Shown: piece after piece, positions 23,329 through 33,599 of the stretch
How the letters are laid out: the number at the start of each line of letters is the position of its first letter
Numbering within the stretch: the stretch's first letter is position 1
From: Carettochelys insculpta
Lineage: Eukaryota; Chordata; Testudines; Carettochelyidae
NCBI RefSeq assembly: GCF_033958435.1
Contig: NC_134138.1
Coordinates: forward strand, 5,282,001 to 5,346,000
Length of the DNA stretch: 64,000 nt
Direction of reading: 5' to 3'
Position numbers and translations under genes: made by a program
The notes under the pieces: model-generated
The model's input: the letters and a program-made list of their open reading frames with translations, nothing else
The model's database searches: none
What the model was told of the DNA's origin: nothing

Positions 23329-23833
23329 GCATTGTTGGCACATGAGGGCATATATGATTTTAGCTGAGGAACAGGAGAATGTGCCCATGATTCTGTACTT
23401 AATGTGGTTAGGTCCAGGGATGAAATTGCCAGCATAGATATGTGGGCAAAGCTGGCAACAGGGCTTGTTACAAGGAAAAGTTCCAGGATTAGTATTTTGG
23501 TGGTATAGCCTGTGGTTGCTAGTGAGAATCCTCATAAGGTTGGGAGGTTGTCTGTAAGAGAGAACAGGCCTGTCACCTAGGTCCTTCTGGAGTGTGGCAT
23601 CATGATGGAGGATAGGTTGTATGTCTTTAATAATTCGTTGCAGTGGTTTGAGTTGGGGGCTGTAGGTGATGACCAGTGGTGTTCTGTTCTTGGCTTTTTT
23701 GGACCTATCTTGGGGTAGTTGGTTTCTGGATATTCATCTAGCCCTGCTGATTTGTTTTTTTTTTGTTTTTGTTTTTTGTTTTTAATGTCACCTGGTGGGT
23801 AATTCAGGCTTATGAATGTTTGGTAGAGATCTT

Positions 23834-23930
23834 ACAAAACAAAGCAGCCGAAATGCAGCACTTTAAAGACTACCAAAATGATTTATTCGGTGATGAGCTT
23901 TCGTCGGACAGACCCACTTCTTCGGATCAG
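23834..23930 (-). mobile_element. 97-bp SINE-like/PLE-tail unit inside the PLE, middle copy
   Basis: Same insertion, same TGGTAGAGATCTT target copies (23,821-23,833 and 23,931-23,943) and same length as at 3,764-3,860. Shared ancestry with the arm copies. Confidence 0.85.
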
Positions 23931-24315
23931 TGGTAGAGATCTTGTAGTTTTCGGTCTCTGTCACTAGGATCAGAGCAGATGCGATAGTATCTCAGGGCTT
24001 GACCATAAATGATGGATTGTGTTGTGTGTGCAGGATGGAAGCTGGAAGCATATAGGTAAGTCTAGCGATCAGTTGGTTTCCGGTAGAGTGTGGTACCGAT
24101 CAGGCCATCCTTGATTTGTACTGTAGTGTCCAGGACATGTATCTCTTGTGTGGAGTGGTCAAGGCATAAGTTGATGGTGGGGTGCAGATTGTTAGAGTCT
24201 CTGTGGAATTCTCCTAGAGTCTCTACACCAGGGCTCCAAATCATAAAGACGTCATCCATGTTTCGTAAGTGCAGGAGGAGTCAAAGGGGACGAGAGCATC
24301 TTTGGGAGAGGCAGT

Positions 24316-25790
24316 GACACTGCTGTGCTCCCAGGAGTGGCTCCCTTTCCCAGCAGAAAATGCAACACAATCAACACAGGTAGGACTTGAATCTACAATC
24401 CTCCATTAGGCTACTGGGTCTGGCTGTAGATTACGGGCTTTTTGCTTCTCAGCGTGATGAAGGCGACTGAGCTGCCGCCCCTGAATGTTCTGCCAGTGCG
24501 GGGGTCAGGAGGGAATTTCTGACTTCCAGACTTTGGCAGCCAAGTGCCTGATTAGGATCAAGTGGGACCTTTCTTAGAAGCAGCTGGTGTTTGCCACTGG
24601 CCCAGAAAGGCTCCCACCAACCATCCCATGCTTGGAAAGCAAATCCCTGCAAGGGAAAGGACCAGAGTGTGTTGGCAGGTGTAATAGGACAGGGTTTCTG
24701 GGCACAGCTAGAGAACTCAATCCAGGGAAACTTTGCTTAAAATCCAGGCTACTTACAGCCTCAGGCTGGGATTTCCTTCTCACTAAGGCAAATCCAACCA
24801 GCCACCACAGCACCTCTGCCAGCTCCACTGGCCAGCCAGAGCCACACCAGCAAACCCCCAGACTTCCCAGCTGCTCTACCAGCCCCGACCAACAACCCTC
24901 AAATTCAGGTGAGAGGCTCTTAAGCCTATTTCACCAAACTCCACACAGATTGTTTCAGTTCCCAAAGGGCCAAGCCCCAGCCCCAGCCCCAGCCCCTAGT
25001 CAATATATACTTGGATCTTACCCAAAACAACACGCTCAGCAATTCTTTAGATCTCATATCTAAAGATTTATTTACAAAAAAGAAAGAACAGGGTTAGAGA
25101 GAAGAATTGTTAAAGCAAAACTTTACATGTCAGTCATAACTTCTGACGCAGCCAGCGATGTTATTTGCAGATTCTTGAAAGTCTCTGAAAGTTCATTGCA
25201 TGTTACATAGATGCAGTCATTGGAGCATCGTAGGTCCAGCCTGCTGGAGTCCACATGCTGGACCATGGCCCCTTGGAGACCACAAGACAAAAGATCCAAT
25301 ATGGACACTGCTAAATCCACCTCATCCTGCTGAGGGATGGGCCCCCACTCCAGACAGGCTTAACTCCTGAAGACTGAAGAACCAAGAAAGTCCCTGCCAG
25401 GGCCCATCTTCCAGCTTTTCATATGCAGATGGACAATTCTATTCTGCTCCATGGGCCTTGGCCCACCACCTGAGCCGGTGGGTCACTGTGCCGAGTTCCC
25501 ATTCGTTGCAGGCCCAGCAGGAAACCCACCGTCACAAAGTGAGCGTTGGCCGTCTGGGCCTCTGCTCAGCCAATTGTCCTGGCTGGGGTGGAGCCCCACC
25601 TCCCTCTGTGAACCTCAGCATTGAAGCATTTCTCAAACAGCTGCAGAGCTAAACGTCTATAACTCTGCCTACGTCCATGCTACAGACACACAAGTAGCAC
25701 ACATAGCTTCAGGGCATCAGCAGCTTTCATTCGACACCTCACATACCGCCCCCGCCGCCCCAGGAACAACATTTGGGGCCAATAGCCACC
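24316..25790 (-). repeat. Repeat E, middle copy
   Basis: Matches 4,271-5,760 in the same orientation with small indels, including a 12-bp gain in the CAGCCC array near 24,975. Contains the AATAAATC-type signal region near 25,065. Class unproven. Confidence 0.5.
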
Positions 25791-26273
25791 CTGGGCATTC
25801 AAATGGCTTCCAGACCCCATCCAAAAGTTCAGTCACATGACAGCATGGCCTTTCTCTAACCCTCTGTCTCTCTGCCTAACGCCGTAGGGCGGCCATGCAC
25901 GTCACTGCAGCATGCAGGTCAGTAAACAGGATCAGGGCACCAGGGCTGTACGGTAGCCAACTAACAGTACTGCAGCTGGCCCAGACAGAGGCACACGCCT
26001 CATGGAGCGCGCTGGGGAGTGGGGCAAACTAGCGAGAAGGAGATCCCGGCCTGGGGCTGTGAGGGGCCTGCACTTTAAGCAAAGGTGCCCTGGAGTGATT
26101 TCTCCAGCCGTGCCCAGAACCTCCCGGCCGTTATGCCGCTAGTGGTGGCTCTGGGTCACTCCTGCAGGGGCTCGGTGGGCTGTCGGGCTAGGACGGTTCG
26201 GGCTTGGTGGCCGAGCTGGAGTTCAGGAGTGATGCAATGGGCCCTTGGGGTGAAAAGTCGTGTATTACCTATA
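25791..26273. other. Arm-type GC-rich sequence without a gene
   Basis: Matches 5,761-6,190. Ends at the ATA (26,271-26,273) target copy of MITE A3. Confidence 0.6.
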
Positions 26274-26901
26274 AGCTGCGTCTACACGTGCACGCTACTT
26301 CGAAGTAGCGGCACCAACTTCGACGTTAGGCGGCGAGACGTCGAAGTCGCTAACCTCATGAGGAGATAGGAATAGCGCCCTACTTCGACGTTCAACGTCG
26401 AAGTAGGGACCGTGTAGACGATCCGCGTCCCGCAACGTCGAAATTGCTGGGTCCTCCATGGCGGCCATCAGCTGGGGGGTTGAGAGATGCTCTCTCTCCA
26501 GCCCCTGCGGGGCTCTATGGTCACCGTGGGCAGCAGCCCTTAGCCCAGGGCTTCTGGCTGCTTCTGCGGCAGCTGGGGATCTATGCTGCAGGCACGGGGT
26601 CTGCAAGCAGTTGTCAGCTCTGTGTATCTTGTGTTGTTTAGTGCAGCTGTGTCTGGGAGGGGCCCTTTAAGGGAGCGGCTGGCTGTTGAGTCCGCCCTGT
26701 GACCCTGTCTGCAGCTGTGCCTGGCATCCCTATTTCGATGTGTGCTACTTTGACGTGTAGACGTTCCCTCGCTGCGCCTATTTCGATGTTGGGCTGAGCA
26801 ACATCGAAGTTGAACATCGACGTTGCCGGCCCTGGAGGACGTGTAGACGTTATTCATCGAAATAGACTATTTCGATGTTGGCTGTACGTGTAGACGTAGC
26901 C
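26274..26901. mobile_element. MITE family A, copy A3 (middle copy)
   Basis: 628 bp from AGCTGCGTCTACACGTGCA to CGTGTAGACGTAGCC, flanked by ATA on both sides (26,271-26,273 and 26,902-26,904). Shorter than other A copies because parts of both outer segments are missing. Insertion specific to the middle copy. Confidence 0.9.
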
Positions 26902-27508
26902 ATAGTGCCCTGTAGTACCTATCCAGGGAGCCCAGGGCTCCCACAGGCTGTCTTGATGCTTGGGGCCGCCTTGCCGAGCAGGAGGAAGGATCTCATTTCC
27001 CGGGGAGGCAGCGCCAGGGTAGAGCATGCCCAGGACTCCCTCGGGGGATGTACATCTCCCGCCCCGGAGACGCACACGGGCCAATCTGCGGTGTGTTGTC
27101 AGCCAGCCCAGCCAGGCAGGCACCTTGTGCGGCTGCAGGTGACGGGCCCATCTCCTGTGCACAGGTGTGGAACGAGCAGGGGCAGTATTACCAGCGCTGC
27201 CTCTGGCAGCCCAGATGCCAGGGTGATGGGCCCCTCCCAGCATGGCTGGCCCTGTCAGGCAGTATGGCACTTAGCCCTACGCCCCTGACACAGTCCTTTC
27301 GCCCCCCACCCCCCCCAGGTGAAGAGAGGAAGGTTGCGTGGCCAGGTCAGGCATCTCTGGGTGGACGAGGGAGAGCGGCTGGGCTGAGCTGGAGCTGGGA
27401 TGCAGGACGTGTCCTGAAGGTGCGCTGGTGTGGCCTGGTGTCCCGTCCCAGCCCCAGCCCCAGGGGCGGAGGATGCACTGCAGAGCAGCCTGGGAACATG
27501 AGCTGCTG
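26902..27508. other. Fragmented arm-type sequence, middle copy
   Basis: A short block like 6,618-6,640 is followed directly by sequence like 7,180-7,765, so the DNA between has been lost here. Long GC-rich open frames carry no recognisable domain. Confidence 0.55.
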
Positions 27509-27897
27509 TGTGATGGGGTTCGGGGTCCCCCAAGCTCTGCACCCTGTCCGCAGGCAGGAGTGACTCTCACTCAGCAGGAGAACAGCGGGTTTATTAGCCG
27601 ACAGGACACAGCGTCGTACAGAGGAGTCAGTACAGCCAGCAGAGACAGCCAGTCCTATCCATGCTGGGGAGAGGAGGCCCTGCAGGGCCCCCAGATCCGG
27701 GGGCTTGCCCCCTCCTTCATCTCTCTCTCTCTGTCAGCCCAGACTAACTGCTTCCCACTCCCAGTACCAATTTAAACACTTCAGGGTCCACCTCCTGCTT
27801 TGTCTCCAGTACAAAGGTGTTACCTGGTCATCAAGCAGGTGACCCACACGCTCTGTGGGCCACTCACGCACACACAGCTATCCCCCACTCCTTCACA
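27509..27897 (-). mobile_element. Gypsy-type LTR, middle region
   Basis: Minus-strand LTR beginning on the plus strand with TGTGATGGGG and ending TTCACA. Carries the same AATAAACC signal region (near 27,588) as 11,719-12,116. It abuts sequence like 7,765, not CR1, so it is an independent insertion of the same family. Confidence 0.85.
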
Positions 27898-28540
27898 TCT
27901 CTGCCCCCTTCCAGACCAAACTGAGCGGGGTCACTTAGCCAGTGAGCTGGGGAAGTTCGGGGTCTTCTCCATGGGATAGGGCATCAGCTGTACCCTCGGT
28001 GCTCCCCTTGATGTGCACCACCTCCATGTCATGAAGCTGTTGGGGGAGGCTTCACCTTAGGAGCTTGGTCTTGGCCCTTCTCATGTGATGCAGCCAGGCA
28101 AGTTCCTTTAGTCCGCTCGGGTTGGTTGGTCTCCCTGCTTCGGTCTCTGGTCCCTCAGCCACGTTCTCAAGTCGGGCAGACAGAGCCCGTACAGCTGCTG
28201 CAGCACCAGCAGATTAAACAGTTCTTCTGTGGTCTGAGCCCTGCCCTGTCTGCCCACCAGTCCATGCAGCTGCTTCAGCAAATGTTTGGAATTTAGTTAC
28301 AGTCCGGGAAAGGAAGGTACAAATGGTTTCCACCCTGGGCATTTCGCCAGACCACCAAAATGGTTGTGTGCCTCAGTTTCCCCTTCCGTGCCACACAATA
28401 GGTTTGGAATGTTTCTTCTCATGTGAGAGGTTGCAAGACTAGTTACTGGGCACAACGGTGACATTGCAGAGTTACAAACTCCTTCAACACACAATTTATG
28501 CTTCTACATCCATGTCATCATGTCGCACGGCTTTTTTTAA
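27898..28540 (-). mobile_element. Internal 3' region of the gypsy-type element, middle region
   Basis: Purine tract next to the LTR and the same internal sequence as 12,117-12,730. Truncated near 28,540 where LINE sequence begins. Confidence 0.65.
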
Positions 28541-28552
28541 ACATTTACTACA

Positions 28553-28810
28553 CGGGCTACTCTGCCTGTGCTGGAAAGTGGGTGAGGTTCCACAGGATAT
28601 GCGACGCTAACATTGTAACCTTGTATAAGAACAAAGGAGACAGAAGCGACTGCAACAACTACCGTGGAATCACCCTCGTAAGCGTCACTGGTATACTGTT
28701 CGCTCGCGTCATCCTTGGCAGACTCCAGAAGATTGCTGAGAGGGTGTACCCTGAATCGCAGTGCGTATTCCGTGCAGAGAGGTCTACCGTTGACACGGTC
28801 TTCTCTCTAA
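28553..28810 (+). mobile_element. LINE reverse transcriptase fragment
   Basis: Plus-strand codons NIVTLYKNKGDRSDCNNYRG and a TGILFARVILGRLQ segment, matching the reverse complement of 21,472-21,740. It stops at MITE B3 in the middle of the RT domain. It lies outside the palindrome homology. Confidence 0.88.
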
Positions 28811-29211
28811 GGCCATGTCTACACGTGCCCCAAACTTCGAAATGGCCATGCAAATGGCCATTTCGAAGTTTACTAATGAAGCGCTGAAATGCATATTCAG
28901 CGCTTCATTAGCATGCGGGCGGCAGCCGCGCTTCGAAATTGACGCTCCTTGCCGCCGCGCGGCGCATCCAGACAGGGCTCCTTTTCGAAAGGGCTCATGG
29001 GAATAAGGGGACTTCGAAGTAGGCGGCGTCCTTTCGAAAAGGAGCCCCGTCTGGACGCACCGTGCAGCAGCAAGGAGCGTCAATTTCGAAGCGCAGCTGC
29101 CGCCCGCATGCTAATGAAGCGCTGAATATGCATTTCAGCACTTCATTAGTAAACTTCGAAATGGCCATTTGCATGGCCATTTCAAAGTTTGGGGCACGTG
29201 TAGACACAGCC
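28811..29211. mobile_element. MITE family B, copy B3 (inner edge of right arm)
   Basis: 401 bp, GGCCATGTCTACACGTGCCC to TAGACACAGCC. Flanks do not form a target duplication: TAA on the LINE side, AAT on the arm side. The left-arm partner B2 does have ATT on both sides, and AAT here is the complement of that ATT. So this copy is a junction between arm DNA and LINE DNA. Some of the hairpin centre is lost. Confidence 0.9.
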
Positions 29212-29616
29212 AATGTTACCCCGAGGACACTAATCCACTGCATGCTTACAAAAAAAATCCAGCAAGGATAGTTACTATAAATTAACAGAAAAGTTTTGAG
29301 AATGAGCCTTTACAAACACAGAAAGCTGATACTCAGATTTTTAATGTTAGTCTATGAAGTGCTGTAGGACCTTTTCCTGCTGTTATTAAGTCACAGTAGA
29401 ACAGCTATTGCTTGAACAACATAAGTACCAAAGTTTTTTCTACTTTTATCTACTTTGTTAAAAACAAAATACTAAAACATTTATTGTGTAAACACCACAT
29501 TTTTTTAAAAGACAACTCAAAAACACAGCCAATTGTACCAAAAAATATAATTATCCATTTCAGTCAAACACTTTGACTCAGAAATAAACATCTCTGAGGA
29601 AAGGAGCCCTGTGCAA
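29212..29616. other. AT-rich spacer without a gene (right arm)
   Basis: Mirror of 14,941-15,328. No gene is seen. Confidence 0.5.
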
Positions 29617-30080
29617 CCCATAGCTTCCCAAGTAACGGTGACTACCCTGGATTGCACAAAAACTTCAAGCATGGATGAGAACCCACATTTCTTACACTGA
29701 ATGATAGCATAATTTGTGACTTTACAAGAACATGCTCATGACAAGAGATGAAACCTCACAGCTTCACCTGCTCCCATCAGACTCTGTTGAGAGGGTATTA
29801 CATATGCCTCTATTTAGATTTTCATGTAAAGGAGATCTGAAACACACAGGGCCTAAAGCCTTTCCCAGTCCTGAGCTCCTGCTGGCACATTCCTTACACA
29901 CACATATCAACAAGTCAAGCCCCAAACTCTGTCCCAGGCTGAGGAAGATGCCTATATGCTAAAAAGTCTGTTGCCAAGCCACATATGGTAGACCCCCGAG
30001 ATACACACCCTCAATTTGAGTGAATCTTTGGTTGCCATGACCTGGAGTGTTGAGGAATTGAGAGCTGCCTCCAGGCTGCC
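29617..30080. repeat. Repeat D, right arm inner copy
   Basis: Mirror of 14,459-14,940. Confidence 0.7.
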
Positions 30081-30475
30081 TCACCACAAAGTGAACAGGG
30101 TTGTGGAGTATTGCAGTTAAAATAAATATTCCTTGTTCTTGTTTTTCTGACTTAAAAAAATAGATTAAAAAGCAGTGAAATAAAGCTTTAAAGACTGTTT
30201 AAATAGTTTGTTAGGTGAGTTTTCATAGGGCAAACCTGTTTTTTCAGACCTTAGCCAGGTTAAAAAGGATTCACTATTTCAAACACTAAGAACCAAAAAC
30301 AGCAAGCAAAGAGAAAAAGTCAGAAAAAGAGAAGCAAGGTAAGCAAATCAGAGAGTGGCTTCTAGTCTCTGATTTCTTCACCTTGATTTTCTTTTTCTGG
30401 TTTTGTGCTATTTGCTTACTGTTTTTGGTTCTCTGTGTCTTAAATATTGAGTCTGTTCTGGCCTGGCTCTGGTCT

Positions 30476-31010
30476 GAAGAAGTGGGTCTGTCCCACGAAA
30501 GCTCACCTAGGCTGTGTCTACATGTGCCCCAAACTTCCAAATGGCCATGCAAATGGCCATTTCGAAGTTTACTAATGAAGTGCTGAAATGCATATTCAGC
30601 GCTTCATTAGCATGCGGGCGGCAGCTGCGCTTCGAAATTGACGCGCCTTGCTGCCGTGCGGCGCGTCCAGACGGGGCTCCTTTTCGAAAGGACACCGCCT
30701 ACTTCGAAGTCCCCTTATTCCCATGAGCTCATGGGAATAAGGGGACTTCGAAGTAGGCAGCATCCTGTCGAAAAGGAGCCCTGTCTGGACGCGCCGCGCG
30801 GCGGCAAGGAGCGTCAATTTCGAAGCGCGGCTGCCGCCCCCATGCTAATGAAGCGCTGAATATGCATTTCAGCGCTTCATTAGTAAACTTCGAAATGGCC
30901 ATTTGAATGGCCATTTCGAAGTTTGGGGCACGTGTAGACACAGCCCTAATGAACTCTTTTGCCAGTCTGTAAAGTGCAACTTGACTGCTGTTTGTTTTGA
31001 TAGCGTATAG
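30476..31010 (+). mobile_element. PLE-tail-like SINE unit interrupted by MITE B4
   Basis: Begins GAAGAAGTGGGTCTGTCCCA, is split after CTCACCTA by B4, and resumes with CTAATGAACTCTTTTGCCAG to a TTGTTTTGATAG end. Mirror of 13,975-14,075. Confidence 0.75.
30510..30945. mobile_element. MITE family B, copy B4, with clean target duplication
   Basis: 436 bp, GGCTGTGTCTACATGTGCCC to CGTGTAGACACAGCC, flanked by CTA on both sides (30,507-30,509 and 30,946-30,948). The left arm has the unoccupied site with a single copy (TAG at 14,028-14,030). Almost perfectly palindromic around the CCCATGAGCTCATGGG centre near 30,728. Confidence 0.95.
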
Positions 31011-31561
31011 ACTAGCCCGGCTTCCTCTCTGTTACTGGAAAAATAGAGTTCCTGTTTTGAGGTGTGCACTTTTAATTAAGTGGTGGAGCTGGCCCATGCT
31101 GCTCTGCAGGCTGGGGACAATGTCCTGCAAATCTTGTCCTAGGTCCTGTGGTCACCCCTTGTATTTCAGGGTATGGTTGCCGGGGGTGGGACCTGCTGTC
31201 TCTCATACACAGCTTTCCCAAGGCCAAGCCAGCTAGCTGCTTGGAAAACAGTTGCGACCCGTCTGTGGGGACTGGAGAAAATGGGAGTGAGGTGAAGGAG
31301 AGTGAACAGGAAAGGCGCTTGTCTGTAAGAGCCAGAGCAGCCCTTTGCCTGGGGAGAAGTTTGTTTCAGCTCCTCATGGCCAGGACCTGGCTGAGTGTGA
31401 AACCACGGGCTGTGCTCCGCAAGGGTCCAAAGCAGGCAGTGTAAATCTTTCTGAGGAATTGGAAGTTGGTCCAAGTAAAGTGAAAACTATTAGGGAATGT
31501 GAGCAGCCCTGTGATAACCAAGTAAAACGGCTGCACAGTCTGTTCCAGTCTGGCTATGGTC

Positions 31562-31650
31562 TGCAGAAGTGGGTCTGTCCCACGAAAGCTCACCTAGTAA
31601 ACTATTTTGCTAGTCTTTAAAGTGCTACTTGGCTGCTTTTTGTTTTGGGT
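31562..31650 (+). mobile_element. PLE-tail-like SINE unit, right arm
   Basis: Mirror of 13,336-13,426. Confidence 0.75.
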
Positions 31651-32192
31651 GCACAATCAATCTCTGTAGGATGCAGGAGAGGGCCAGCAATTTCCCATCT
31701 CCAGGTGGTGGAAACACTTATATTCTTATACTGGACTCCACTTCTGATTCCATGAGGGAGCCAGAAGTTGGAGGTGGAAGGACAAAGGAGCTGTGGGCCT
31801 GGTGGGCCAGTGAGGAATAAACAGGGATTCCTTCATGTGCATTCTGCATCTGGGACTCACAAAAGAACTTTTAGAAACCAGTTTGGTTTGCAAATTTCCA
31901 GACTGGCTGGGAGGGGGCCGTCTCCCTGAGATCATCAATGGCCCAGCTCTTGTTAGAAGGGAGGGCCCACCCAGAGAGATCAGATTTCCACCTCAGGGGG
32001 CAAGAGAGAAGATTAGAACTTGATGGGGGAAAGAAAGGCCTCCGCCATTTAGCAGCAAAATACCAGATTCTCAAGGAGGTTACACAAACGTTGTGGTCTA
32101 CCAAAGAGCAATGTAAATGTACAGTTGTAATGGGTTTGTTCTTGTTACTCACGCTGACTGCTGTAACCAGTGGGTGCTGCTACCCAAAGCTG
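31651..32192. other. Stretch without a recognised gene (right arm)
   Basis: Mirror of 12,781-13,335. Short open frames only. Confidence 0.4.
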
Positions 32193-32858
32193 TAGAATTG
32201 TACCATGTAAGGAATGTTTGGAAAGAGCCAAGTAACATGAGGACATTGATGTAGAAGCATGAGTTGTATGTTGAAGGAGTATGTAACTCTGAAATGTCAC
32301 TGTTGTTCCCTGTAACTAGTCTTGCAACCTCTCACATGAGGAGGAACATTCCAAGCCTATTGTGTGGCATGGAAGGGGAAACTGAGGCACACAACCATTT
32401 TGGTGGTCTGGCTAAATGCCAAGGGTGGAAGCATTTGTACCTTCCTTTAGTGGACTGTAACTGAATTCCAAACATTTTCTGGAGCAGCTGTATGGACTGG
32501 TGGGCATATGGGGCAGGGCCCAGACCAGAGAAGAACTGTTTGATCTGCTGGTGCTGCAGCAGCTGTATGGGCTCTGCCTGCCCGACTTGAGAACGTGGCT
32601 GATGGACCGGAGACCGAAGCAGGGAGGCCAACCAACCCGAGGGGACTAAAGGGACTTGCCTGGCTGCATCACATGAAAAGGGCCAAGACCAAGCTCCTGA
32701 CTTGCAGCCTCCCCCAGCAGGATTATGACATGGAGGTGGTAACATCAAGGGGAGCACCGAGGGTACAGCTGATGACCTATGCCATGGGGAAGACCCCGAA
32801 CTTCCCCAGCTCACCGGCTGAGTGACCCCGCTCAGTTCTGTCTGGAAGGGGGCAGAGA
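32193..32858 (+). mobile_element. Internal 3' region of gypsy-type element, right arm
   Basis: Mirror of 12,117-12,780. Ends with the purine tract GAAGGGGGCAGAGA immediately before the LTR. Confidence 0.6.
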
Positions 32859-33256
32859 TGTGATGGAGTGGGGGATAGCTGTGTGTATGTGAGTGGCTCA
32901 CAGAGCATGTGGGCCTCCCGCTGAGGGTAACCTTGATGACCAGGTAACACCCTTGTACTGGAGACAAAGGAGGAGATGGAGCCTGAGGGGTTTGAATTCG
33001 AACTGGGAGTTGGAAGCAGTGAGTCGGGGCTGGGAGGGAGCAAGACCAAGGAGGGGGCAAGGCCCCAGCTCTGAGGGCCCCTCGGGGCCTCCTCTCCCCA
33101 ACATGGATCGGACTGGCTGTCTCTGCCGGCTGTACTGACTCCTCTGTACGACGCTGTGTCCTGTCGGCTAATAAACCCGCTGTTCTCCTGCTGAGTGAGA
33201 GTCACTCCTGCCTGCGGACGGGATGCAGAGCTTGGGGGACCCTGAACCCCATCACA
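32859..33256 (+). mobile_element. Gypsy-type LTR, right arm
   Basis: 398 bp, TGTGATGGAG to CCATCACA, with AATAAACC near 33,171. Followed at once by CR1-B codons, so the element sits inside CR1. Confidence 0.85.
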
Positions 33257-33575
33257 GGAGCTCTAAAGAGGAGGGTGAGAAACTGTTCTCTGTGGTGTCA
33301 GATGGCAGAACAAGGAGCAACGGTCTGAAGTTCAAGAGGGGGAGGTGTAGGTTGGATATTAGGAAAAACTACTTCCCCAGGAGGGTGGTGAAGCACTGGA
33401 ATGCGTTGCCTAGAGAGGTGGTGGATTCTCCATCCCTTGAGGTTTTTAAGTCCCAACTGGACAAGGTCATGGCTGGGATGACTTAGTGGGGGTTGATCCT
33501 GCTTGAAGCAGGGGACTGGACTAGATGACCTCCTGAGGTCCCTTCCAGCCCTGGGATTCTGGGATTCTGTAGTGC
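33257..33575 (+). mobile_element. CR1 LINE copy B 3' end, right arm
   Basis: Mirror of 11,398-11,718. C-terminal ORF2 codons to 33,486, 3' UTR, and an ATTCTGGG array near 33,555-33,570. Confidence 0.9.
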
Positions 33576-33599
33576 CAGCGAGAAGGAAGGTCGGTCCAG

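Larger units (their letters stand above)
22301..24270 (-). mobile_element. Penelope-like element, middle copy
   Basis: Minus strand: RT segment (24,259-24,062, MDDVFMIW and YRKPTDR), then RT/connector sequence, then the GIY-YIG endonuclease (22,725-22,432). Interrupted by the 97-bp SINE-like unit (23,834-23,930) and by a LINE fragment (22,736-23,328). Frameshifts and stops make it inactive. Right-arm counterpart at about 40,690-42,440; the left arm keeps only the RT end. Confidence 0.85.
17795..27508 (+). repeat. Third, partial copy of the arm sequence (direct to left arm)
   Basis: 17,795-18,137 and 21,764-26,273 match, in reverse complement, right-arm positions from about 44,090 down to 38,700. 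23,700-26,250 also matches the left arm at 3,650-6,190 in direct orientation. Further along, 26,902-27,500 matches left-arm blocks near 6,618-6,640 and 7,180-7,765 with the intervening DNA missing. This copy differs from the arms more than they differ from each other; the 65-residue PLE peptide at 24,062-24,259 has several substitutions against the arm versions. It is interrupted by a LINE at 18,138-21,763 and a MITE at 26,274-26,901. Confidence 0.85.

Noticed and set aside
24445..25070. Possible protein frame at 24,587-25,063 in repeat E
   Set aside because: Not conserved in length in the other two copies; low-complexity and without a domain.
27509..28540. Gypsy LTR block as part of the third arm copy
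   Set aside because: Its flank matches position 7,765 rather than the CR1 flank of the arm LTR, so it is better read as a separate insertion of the same family.
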